Below, piece by piece: positions 7,594-12,646 of a stretch of 14,773 bases of DNA. The stretch lies in contig CAYUJW010000025.1 in the NCBI GenBank assembly GCA_964445135.1, positions 1 to 14,773 of the forward strand. The letters are read 5' to 3'. This DNA comes from JACOTV01 sp964445135 (GTDB lineage: Bacteria > Patescibacteriota > Microgenomatia > UBA1406 > GWC2-37-13). The number at the start of each line of letters is the position of its first letter. Position 1 is the first letter of the stretch. Below the pieces are notes generated by a model. That model was not told where the DNA came from and did not search any database. It saw only the letters and a list, made by a program, of their open reading frames with translations. The position numbers were made by a program, and so were the translations under genes.

Positions 7594-9013
7594 AGCGAAG
7601 TACCGTGGCCACAGAATCTTGATAAACAACATGTGAATGTTGAAGCAGGTCTTGTCGAAACAGCGCCGTCTGCTTTAATTGTGCGGGAGTGCTCTTGGCC
7701 GGCGGACTGATGAGGCGCGTGGGGAGCATGAAACAGGCGATGTTGTAGCGCTTTGCATAATAGGAAACTGGCCGACGTGCGGCATACATGTCATACATAT
7801 CAGCCAGTGCATCGGCACTTTCTCCCGCCCGTGCAGTTTGACGCCAACTTGGCATGCGCCCGTCGATAAAAACTTTTGCGTTTGGGTTTTTCCACACATA
7901 ATATCCTCCCCATTCGTAGCTCGTAAACACCTGGGCCTGGCAAGGATTTTTGTCTAAATAGGCAATCGCGGCTCGTGGGTAAAAGACATTTTCATTGCGC
8001 AGTATGATCGTTCGTGTTGTAAAAAATACTTGATACAGCAATATGCATGAGGCGATACAAAAGAGCCCAATCAGTGCTTTTTTGATTCGTTCAATGGCCG
8101 CCGCATCTTTTGTAAGGGGTGCAATAATTTGTTGAATACTGGCCGTTGCAAGGGGAGCTGCAATGACAAGCCACAACGGGAGATTGCGCGATGAGGTGAT
8201 TCCCATGGCGAGCGTCACGATAAAGAGCGCCCGTTCTTGAAGTTTGAGCTTTTTGTACATTCGCACAAACAGCATGACGTATAGTCCAAGAAGAAAAAAC
8301 AAAGAAACTTGAATACTCATAAATGCGGGCATCCATTCCGAAACTGTGAGCCTGAGGCGGGGATCGCGTACGCTTTCAAGGACGCTTGTCCACATACCCC
8401 AACCATACGGATTAAGAAGTGTTGCGCCTGCGCAAAGCACAAATAGTAGTGCGCTTCGTCGCGAAAACTGGCGAGCGCTGATCATGGCGCAAATCTCATA
8501 TAATCCATACACTCCCAGGCCATATAAGAATCCGCCATGTGTGTTTGCCCACACAAGAAAGAGAGGGGGAAGTACGTAGGATAGGCGTCTGTTTTTCGAT
8601 CGCAGAACAGTCATTAGTATGGCCACATACAGCAAGGAAAGCACGCTTGGCTTGGGTATAAACTGCGGGAGCAATGCGGATCCCAAGAGCATGGCGTGGA
8701 TAATGTGCCAACTGGTATATTTTGTGCGAGTCGAGATGGTAATTGCCGCAATCATGATGAGCGCAAAAACCGATCCCATGGCAATGGCTCCACCATGGCT
8801 AAACAGCCAATACTGAATAATATGAGTGAGCCATTCGTGGTCGACAAATGGATATGAGGGCATGGTGTAGGAAAATGGGTCTGTTTTGGCAAGGCCAAAT
8901 TGGAGAGTGTGGGCACCAATTCTCAAGGTCCACCCAAGATCAGAGTCAAACATAAGGCGCGAGTATGTGAGAAATACTACGGCGAAAAACACCAGAATGG
9001 GGAGCATGAGCAT
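7574..9013 (-). CDS. Multi-pass GT-C-like membrane protein, probable glycosyltransferase
   Basis: A 479-residue protein with about 10 hydrophobic segments. The first loop carries MFDSDLGWTLRIGAHTL (21-37), then KTDPFSYTMPSYPFVDHEWL (43-62). This pattern of paired acidic residues, DPFSY and DHEW is typical of an uncharacterised GT-C-like membrane family. WANTHGGFL, LLNPYGWGMW and SRNLPLWLV recur in that family. The C-terminal part of about 130 residues is soluble and outward facing (SYEWGGYYVW, KVFIDGRM). Glycosyl transfer from a lipid-linked donor is inferred. Start choices are ATG 9040, 9013 or 9007; 9013 is preferred because a TAAAGT -10 lies just upstream and it gives a normal first helix. 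It leads a two-gene operon with the DPM1-like gene. Confidence 0.8.
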   Translation of the reverse strand: MLMLPILVFFAVVFLTYSRLMFDSDLGWTLRIGAHTLQFGLAKTDPFSYTMPSYPFVDHEWLTHIIQYWLFSHGGAIAMGSVFALIMIAAITISTRTKYTSWHIIHAMLLGSALLPQFIPKPSVLSLLYVAILMTVLRSKNRRLSYVLPPLFLVWANTHGGFLYGLGVYGLYEICAMISARQFSRRSALLFVLCAGATLLNPYGWGMWTSVLESVRDPRLRLTVSEWMPAFMSIQVSLFFLLGLYVMLFVRMYKKLKLQERALFIVTLAMGITSSRNLPLWLVIAAPLATASIQQIIAPLTKDAAAIERIKKALIGLFCIASCILLYQVFFTTRTIILRNENVFYPRAAIAYLDKNPCQAQVFTSYEWGGYYVWKNPNAKVFIDGRMPSWRQTARAGESADALADMYDMYAARRPVSYYAKRYNIACFMLPTRLISPPAKSTPAQLKQTALFRQDLLQHSHVVYQDSVATVLRYEKHSR

Positions 9014-9023
9014 ATGGTACCAT

Positions 9024-9053
9024 ACTTTAGCCGTTTGCATCAGCACTTGACAT
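9024..9053 (-). promoter_or_regulatory. Putative promoter of the leftward GT-C operon
   Basis: On the minus strand ATGTCA (9048-9053) is followed after 18 bases by TAAAGT (9024-9029), ending 10 bases before ATG 9013. The -35 coincides with the TTGACA of the opposing promoter, because TGACAT read backwards is ATGTCA. Both hexamers are moderate matches. Confidence 0.35.
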
Positions 9054-9076
9054 TGCAAAAGAGGGGTATATATAAT
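9047..9076 (+). promoter_or_regulatory. Near-consensus sigma70 promoter of the first pilin-like gene
   Basis: Perfect TTGACA (9047-9052), an 18-base spacer and perfect TATAAT (9071-9076), the strongest promoter in the window. The -10 ends eight bases before ATG 9085, so the expected transcription start falls at or 1-2 bases before the start codon. No room for a Shine-Dalgarno: a leaderless, probably highly expressed mRNA. Confidence 0.85.
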
Positions 9077-9084
9077 GAATCATT

Positions 9085-9516
9085 ATGAACATTGCCAACA
9101 AATTCAAACAAACACTTTCGACCCTGACCATGATGGGTACCGCGCTTATATTTACCGGAGCCGTCCATGCGGGCGAAGATTCCACCGTTATGGTGAATGA
9201 GCAGACATTGGGTTTTGAGATTCCAAATTTCTCAACACTTCTTACCTTTTTGATCCGATTCATCTTTGTGGTAGCCGGAGTTATCGCACTCGTTATGATG
9301 CTTTGGGGAGCTCTTTCATGGGTTACCTCAGGCGGTGATAAAGGAAACGTCGAAAACGCACGAAACAAGATCGTCCAAGCAGTTGTTGGAATCTTGCTTA
9401 TCATCGTGGTTGTCGCAGTTGTTGCCACATTGGAGCAAGTCGTATTCCAAAACACCTTGTGCTTTGGTCTGACATGCCCAGTCACTATTCCACAAATCTT
9501 GGTTCCTGCAAACTAA
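9085..9516 (+). CDS. VirB2/T4SS-pilin-like small membrane protein, with signal peptide
   Basis: A 143-residue protein with a signal peptide at about 1-29 (NKFKQTLSTLTMMG..., cleavage near VHAG). Two membrane helices follow: about 50-75 (LLTFLIRFIFVVAGVIALVM) and about 98-118 (GILLIIVVVAVVATL). They are joined by the polar loop WVTSGGDKGNVENARNKIV. Signal peptide, two helices and a short cytoplasmic loop match VirB2/TrbC-type pilins and the small T4SS-pilin family common in Patescibacteria; assignment is by layout and the TS-G-(D/N)-...-A-N motif. The C-terminus has two Cys (LCFGLTCP). The family often has no nearby secretion ATPase, and none is visible here. Strong leaderless promoter upstream and intrinsic terminator downstream, so it is a single-gene unit. 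Confidence 0.8.
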   Translation: MNIANKFKQTLSTLTMMGTALIFTGAVHAGEDSTVMVNEQTLGFEIPNFSTLLTFLIRFIFVVAGVIALVMMLWGALSWVTSGGDKGNVENARNKIVQAVVGILLIIVVVAVVATLEQVVFQNTLCFGLTCPVTIPQILVPAN

Positions 9517-9557
9517 TGTAACCCAAGTTTTTGTAAATAGCTTAATCTAAGCAATCC

Positions 9558-9589
9558 AAAAGCCCCAGCCAGACCGGCTGGGGCTTTTT
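9558..9589 (+). terminator. Strong intrinsic terminator after the first pilin-like gene
   Basis: A perfect 13-base stem AAAAGCCCCAGCC (9558-9570) and GGCTGGGGCTTTT (9576-9588), with a 5-base loop and a run of five T (9585-9589). The A-run on the left side could let it work in both directions. Confidence 0.93.
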
Positions 9590-9590
9590 A

Positions 9591-9614
9591 GTAAATAGGT
9601 AAAAAGCTATTTAC
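9591..9614. repeat. GTAAATAG inverted repeat over the second pilin promoter
   Basis: GTAAATAG (9591-9598) and CTATTTAC (9607-9614) are an 8-base inverted repeat around an 8-base centre. A further copy in the forward direction lies at 9533-9540 before the terminator, extended to an 11-base match (GTAAATAGCTT, 9533-9543, with AAGCTATTTAC, 9604-9614). The right arm overlaps the -35 of the second pilin-like gene, as an operator would. Confidence 0.55.
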
Positions 9615-9639
9615 ATTTTTTCCACTTTTCCACTACACT
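9610..9639 (+). promoter_or_regulatory. Sigma70 promoter of the second pilin-like gene
   Basis: TTTACA (9610-9615, 5/6), an 18-base spacer and TACACT (9634-9639, 4/6), ending six bases before ATG 9646. The predicted start of transcription is at the ATG itself. No Shine-Dalgarno. Confidence 0.55.
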
Positions 9640-9645
9640 GTATCA

Positions 9646-10008
9646 ATGCTACCGATACTTATTGCTCAACAACTGAAAGACTGGGAAGAATACAACGCCG
9701 AAACAGGAACGGGCTGTGTGGTTGATGGAGTACCAACTTTGAAGTGTTTGGAAGTGGTTTTTAGCAATATCATATTTGCAGCATCTTCCCTTATTGTCAT
9801 TGCGCTCTTTGCAATGATGATGGTTGGCGGATACAACTATTTGACCTCGCTTGGGAATCCTGAGAAGGTGCAAAAAGCACAAAACACCTTCAAATATGCT
9901 CTTCTTGGATTCATATTGTTTATGAGTGCATTCTTGATCCTCAAGATTATCGACTACCTATTCTTGGGGAACGAGGGGCGCATCTTCATGTTCCAAATCG
10001 GAGAATAA
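9646..10008 (+). CDS. VirB2/T4SS-pilin-like small membrane protein, paralogue without classical signal peptide
   Basis: A 120-residue protein. The N-terminus (MLPILIAQQLKDWEEYNAET) is short and lacks a clear signal peptide; two Cys follow (TGCVV, LKCLE). Two helices at about 44-64 and 84-104 flank the loop YNYLTSLGNPEKVQKAQNTF. This loop aligns with the loop of the preceding protein: aromatic, one residue, V/L, T, S, then G and D/N, V, A, N at equal spacing, so the two genes look like an old tandem duplication. Probable small pilin or channel-like subunit, by the same reasoning as its neighbour. It has its own promoter and is separated from the first gene by the terminator, so the two can be expressed independently. 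No clear terminator follows. Confidence 0.75.
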   Translation: MLPILIAQQLKDWEEYNAETGTGCVVDGVPTLKCLEVVFSNIIFAASSLIVIALFAMMMVGGYNYLTSLGNPEKVQKAQNTFKYALLGFILFMSAFLILKIIDYLFLGNEGRIFMFQIGE

Positions 10009-10030
10009 TCAAACGTGCCGCGCGCGCCAT

Positions 10031-10189
10031 TACTTTGGCGACACTGTTGGGGTTGCGGGAATCACGCGGATACCACTTCTTTCAGGAACTGGAGAGACAA
10101 TGGTTGTTGGACGGCCAAACAATATATAGAGTCCAATACAAAGCGTTGCAACAATCGCCGCAATAATAATAAATCCAATGGTTTTCATA
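10031..10189 (-). CDS. 52-residue single-pass membrane peptide, function unknown
   Basis: A short frame on the minus strand downstream of the GtrB-like gene. ATG 10189 to TAA gives MKTIGFIIIAAIVATLCIGL at the start, one membrane helix, a GRP turn and a Pro/Thr/Val-rich tail of about 25 residues ending TVSPK. A near-perfect AAAGGAGGT Shine-Dalgarno lies upstream (core 10205-10213), but 15 bases separate it from the ATG, which is long. The gap to the previous stop is 28 bases, so it is operon-internal. Topology suggests a tail outside the membrane or a lipid-free anchor. The helix, ribosome site and operon position support it as real; no family recognised. Confidence 0.66.
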
Positions 10190-10204
10190 TGTGATGTAGC
10201 CCTG

Positions 10205-10213
10205 ACCTCCTTT
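10205..10213 (-). promoter_or_regulatory. Consensus Shine-Dalgarno, unusually far from the start
   Basis: AAAGGAGGT on the minus strand lies just after the GtrB-like stop codon and 15 bases before ATG 10189. It is the strongest ribosome-binding sequence in the window. No ATG, GTG or TTG lies at the usual 5-9 base spacing in any frame. Confidence 0.6.
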
Positions 10214-10217
10214 TTTG

Positions 10218-11138
10218 TTACTTACGCGTGATGTATGAGGGGCGCGCTTGCACTTCTTTGTAGATCTTTCCAATGTATTCGCCAATGATGCCGATTGTAA
10301 TAAGCTGCACGCCTCCTATAAACATGACGCCTACAAACAGAGCAGTCCATCCTGTCACCCAATATTCGGGGAGAAAGAGTCGCCCGATAATCGCATAAAA
10401 AATCCCAAATATTCCAATTCCAGCAGCCCAAAAACCAAGCAGCGTTGCCAAGCGAAGTGGCTTGAGGGAGAATGATATGATGCCGTCAAATGCCAAGCCC
10501 AACATTTTGGTGATGGGGTAGTGCGTCTCCCCAGCCATACGGGCTGCGCGGGCATAGGTGATGGTCGCGCTTGGATATCCGGTCCACGCAACCAGTCCTC
10601 GCAAAAACCGCGTTTGTTCAGGTAGATCGTTAATAAACTCCACGACAACCCGGTCAAGGAGACGAAAGTCCCCAACGTCGCGAGGAATTGGAGTGTCTGA
10701 GAGTCGATCAAGCAACGCATAATACCAGCCGGCACTTGTTCTCTTAAACCATGTGTCATATTCGCGTGTTGTCCGCTTTGCATAGACGATCTTTGCCCCG
10801 CCTTCCCAAGCCGCCACCAGTTGTGGAATGACTTCTGGAGGGTCTTGAAGATCCGCATCCATACTGATGACACAGTTACCGCGGGCTTCGCGATAACCGC
10901 AAGACAGGGCGGCTTGATGTCCAAAGTTGCGTAAGAAATTGACATGGCGCACGTGTTTATCGGTTTTTTCAAATGCCAATAATCGTTCCTCGCTTTGGTC
11001 AGTTGAACCGTCGTTTATACAAAGCACCTCATACGAACCAAGTGGCTTCAAAATGTCGGTCAATCGACTGAGACATGAAGTGATACTATCCTCTTCGTTA
11101 TAAAGAGGGATGATGACTGAAATGTGCGGTGAGCCCAT
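10218..11138 (-). CDS. GtrB/ArnC-like membrane-anchored family 2 glycosyltransferase
   Basis: A 306-residue enzyme, the usual length for bactoprenol glucosyl or undecaprenyl-P sugar transferases. The GT-A domain has HISVIIPLYNEED (5-17), INDGSTD (41-47), the metal-binding motif MDADLQDPPEVIP (93-105), and the family QTRFLRGLVAWTGY (176-189). Two membrane helices close the protein, at about 230-254 and 262-288, followed by the basic amphipathic EYIGKIYKEVQARP end. Expected product: polyprenyl-P-hexose on the inner leaflet, later used by flippases and GT-C enzymes. The sugar cannot be told. ATG 11138 is chosen because an extended -10 sits eight bases upstream; an in-frame upstream ATG at 11156 would sit upstream of that -10 and is unlikely. 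It leads an operon with the 52-residue peptide. Confidence 0.92.
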   Translation of the reverse strand: MGSPHISVIIPLYNEEDSITSCLSRLTDILKPLGSYEVLCINDGSTDQSEERLLAFEKTDKHVRHVNFLRNFGHQAALSCGYREARGNCVISMDADLQDPPEVIPQLVAAWEGGAKIVYAKRTTREYDTWFKRTSAGWYYALLDRLSDTPIPRDVGDFRLLDRVVVEFINDLPEQTRFLRGLVAWTGYPSATITYARAARMAGETHYPITKMLGLAFDGIISFSLKPLRLATLLGFWAAGIGIFGIFYAIIGRLFLPEYWVTGWTALFVGVMFIGGVQLITIGIIGEYIGKIYKEVQARPSYITRK

Positions 11139-11146
11139 ACCTAGAA

Positions 11147-11155
11147 AGTATAGCA
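11147..11155 (-). promoter_or_regulatory. Extended -10 promoter of the GtrB-like gene
   Basis: On the minus strand TGC precedes TATACT (11147-11152, 5/6), a TGn extended -10. It ends eight bases before ATG 11138, giving a leader of about 0-2 bases. No -35 match. Confidence 0.6.
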
Positions 11156-11229
11156 TATGCTCTTTTTGAGAGACCTTAAGATTATGAGAGCAGGGGGGAT
11201 GAAGTTGGTCGGCGCATGAGCCAAGAAGT

Positions 11230-11303
11230 TGGTTACGGGGCCGGGAGTTGAACCTCGGTCTAGAAGATTATGAGCCTTCTGTGCAGCCGTACACTACCCC
11301 GTA
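11230..11303 (-). tRNA. tRNA with CAU anticodon (elongator Met or Ile2)
   Basis: On the minus strand a 7-base acceptor stem TACGGGG/CCCCGTA is perfect and the 3' CCA is encoded (11230-11232) after discriminator A. The anticodon arm GAAGG-CTCATAA-TCTTC reads CAT. It is not an initiator: position 1 pairs with 72, and the anticodon stem lacks three G:C pairs. Telling elongator Met from Ile2 (lysidine-modified) is not possible from this alone. The D arm is short (GTG stem, GG in the loop). The T arm is irregular: the TTCAACT loop is present, but the flanking stem has an A.C mismatch or needs an 8-base loop. It has its own strong promoter, so it is probably functional. Confidence 0.87.
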
Positions 11304-11312
11304 TGTAGCAGT

Positions 11313-11321
11313 ATTATAGCA
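11313..11321 (-). promoter_or_regulatory. Extended -10 promoter of the tRNA gene
   Basis: TGC followed by a perfect TATAAT (11313-11318) on the minus strand. A TAGAAA -35 (11336-11341, 4/6) lies 17 bases upstream. Transcription should start only a few bases before the mature 5' end at 11303. Confidence 0.7.
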
Positions 11322-11396
11322 CGATTTTTGACACATTTCTACTTGTCAGTGGGACATATGGGGGCCCATCTTGCGTGCGTGTCAGTGTTCCCAACG

Positions 11397-11735
11397 TTAG
11401 CGCTTGAGGAATTGTTTATACCACCTCATATAAAAAACTTCGGGGGTAGGAGTTGGGGTGGGTGGGATTACGGTTGGACGCGGAACGATGATTGTTGTTT
11501 CGCCTGGTTTTTGAAGTCCCAACTCATTTCGCATGATTTTTTCTTGTTCATACTGATCTTGACTCTTGATGATCTCAGTTTTTAGCTGGATATGTCGTTT
11601 TTGCACCTGCTCGTATTCAAGCTTGTAGCCTTCGTACAGCTGTACGGTCTGCTGATATTGCGTAATATTTTTCGTAAGGGAGAAGATTAAAAAGACGATA
11701 ATGGCATATCCAAGCAGATTTTTTATTCGTTTCAT
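11397..11735 (-). CDS. FtsB/DivIC-family septum formation protein
   Basis: A 112-residue protein with a short basic N-terminus (MKRIKN), one membrane helix at about 6-21 (LLGYAIIVFLIFSL), and a polar coiled coil at about 25-70 (YQQTVQLYEGYKLEYEQVQK...). The end of the coil carries the family-like NELGLQKPGETTIIV. A Pro/Thr linker (PTVIPPTPTPTPEV) and a short terminal WYKQF segment follow. FtsB/DivIC proteins form a complex with FtsL and FtsQ/DivIB at the division septum. It is the second gene after yqeY, 23 bases downstream, with an AAGGAGA Shine-Dalgarno at 11745-11751, nine bases before the ATG. The family call rests on topology plus the GLQKPGE motif. Confidence 0.82.
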   Translation of the reverse strand: MKRIKNLLGYAIIVFLIFSLTKNITQYQQTVQLYEGYKLEYEQVQKRHIQLKTEIIKSQDQYEQEKIMRNELGLQKPGETTIIVPRPTVIPPTPTPTPEVFYMRWYKQFLKR

Positions 11736-11744
11736 ACCGATGTA

Positions 11745-11751
11745 TCTCCTT
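11745..11751 (-). promoter_or_regulatory. Shine-Dalgarno of the FtsB-like gene
   Basis: AAGGAGA on the minus strand, nine bases before ATG 11735. It is the only well-spaced ribosome-binding site I found, and it serves an operon-internal gene, in contrast to the leaderless first genes. Confidence 0.8.
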
Positions 11752-11758
11752 TGCGGGC

Positions 11759-12193
11759 TTATCCGGTCTTGCTCTTTAGCGCCTGCATGATGCGACCAGG
11801 ATCGGCTTTGCCGCGAAGTTCTTTCATGACGATTCCAATAATTGCGCGGGGATTGTCATTTTGAGTATGTGCCGCAATGATTGAGTCAAGTGCCTCGTTT
11901 AGCTCTTCGTCGGTGAGTTGTGCGGGTAAATATTCTTGAGCAATGACTTTTTGCGCCTCATTTTGTTCAATCAGGTCTGGTCTTTTGGCCTGCGTTGCCA
12001 TTTGAATTGCCTCATCAAGTTCGCGCGCATACTTTTGCACAATCTGCAGCACTTCTGCCTCATCAAGTTCGCGCTTTTCGTCAATTTCGCGGTTTCGAAT
12101 GCGCGCGACTATAAAACGAATCACCTCAAGTCGAGCACTATCTCGCGCTTTCATCGCAGTTGTTTGATCAGAAAATAACTTTGCACGTAACAT
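11759..12193 (-). CDS. yqeY: YqeY/GatB-domain protein
   Basis: A 144-residue all-helical protein of typical YqeY length. Family features: an N-terminal basic amphipathic segment with MKARDSARLEVIRFIVARI, then IDEKRELDEAEVLQIVQKYA, the AQEYLPAQLTDEELNEA block, and a C-terminal IGIVMKELRGKADPGRIMQALK that resembles the tail domain of GatB. In GatB that domain contacts tRNA; the role of free YqeY proteins is not settled. ATG 12193 is set by a TATACT -10 six bases upstream. It leads an operon with the FtsB-like gene and is divergent from the gene at 12218, only 24 bases away. Confidence 0.92.
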   Translation of the reverse strand: MLRAKLFSDQTTAMKARDSARLEVIRFIVARIRNREIDEKRELDEAEVLQIVQKYARELDEAIQMATQAKRPDLIEQNEAQKVIAQEYLPAQLTDEELNEALDSIIAAHTQNDNPRAIIGIVMKELRGKADPGRIMQALKSKTG

Positions 12194-12209
12194 GGAAATA
12201 GTATATCAT
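12181..12209 (+). promoter_or_regulatory. Promoter of the 135-residue protein gene
   Basis: TTGCAC (12181-12186), a 17-base spacer and TATCAT (12204-12209, 5/6), ending eight bases before ATG 12218. The -35 lies inside the coding start of yqeY. No Shine-Dalgarno; leaderless or nearly so. Confidence 0.5.
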
Positions 12210-12228
12210 GGGATCTTATGAGTCACAA
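12200..12228 (-). promoter_or_regulatory. Promoter of yqeY, interleaved with the opposing promoter
   Basis: On the minus strand TTGTGA (12223-12228, 4/6), a 17-base spacer ending in TGA, then TATACT (12200-12205, 5/6), so it is also an extended -10. It ends six bases before ATG 12193. The -35 lies within the first codons of the opposing gene, and the two -10 elements share bases 12204-12205. Confidence 0.65.
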
Positions 12229-12625
12229 AGATAGTAACAAAGATATCTTTGCCGTAATGGTCGATTTTAATCAAAACGTTCTTCAACATATGCCTTCCGT
12301 GTCTACCATGAGGGAAGAAGTCAGCATGATGGATTTTAAGATCCGCCCGGTACAAGGGGATATTTCAGCGCTTGATCTGACAAGCAACAAATTTATCGAA
12401 GCCCTGTGGTGTATGGGAAAGCTTGATGAGCTCTACCAAAACGACATCTGCGACTACGAGGAGTCAGATCGTGAACTATTTAGCCAATTTACGACAAACA
12501 TACAAAATCGCTACACCAGCGAGCTCCAGCGACTGGTATCTACTCAGACAAACAAGCAAGAAAAGGCCCCCTATGTAGAGATTGAGATATACCGCGAAAC
12601 GGTAAATAAGCAAGGAATGAACTAG
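12218..12625 (+). CDS. Conserved-looking hypothetical protein, 135 residues
   Basis: A soluble acidic protein without a signal peptide or membrane helix. No family recognised. Visible features are a mostly helical makeup, a Met-rich N-terminal third (FAVMVDFNQNVLQHM, STMREEVSMMDF), an aromatic/acidic centre (EALWCMGKLDELYQND) and a polar C-terminus ending VNKQGMN. Codon use and its own promoter-like sequence support coding. It sits 21 bases before the exonuclease gene with no promoter between, so the two are probably co-transcribed and may share a nucleic-acid role; that is inference. It is not a VirB2-like or membrane protein. Confidence 0.8.
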   Translation: MSHKDSNKDIFAVMVDFNQNVLQHMPSVSTMREEVSMMDFKIRPVQGDISALDLTSNKFIEALWCMGKLDELYQNDICDYEESDRELFSQFTTNIQNRYTSELQRLVSTQTNKQEKAPYVEIEIYRETVNKQGMN

Positions 12626-12646
12626 TTTTCCCCACGCACAAAAGCT

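Noticed and set aside
10355..10972. 205-residue minus-strand frame inside the GtrB-like gene
   Set aside because: Out-of-frame shadow of a well-recognised GT2 enzyme with intact motifs.
11201..11233. Repeat of GAAGTTGGT at 11201 and 11225, the second overlapping the tRNA 3' end, as a possible attachment site
   Set aside because: Only nine bases, 24 apart, with no integrase or foreign genes nearby; most likely chance.
11345..11387. Direct GTCAGTG repeats and an ATGGG/CCCAT dyad between the tRNA and the FtsB-like gene
   Set aside because: Short, no T-run for a terminator and no clear relation to a promoter.
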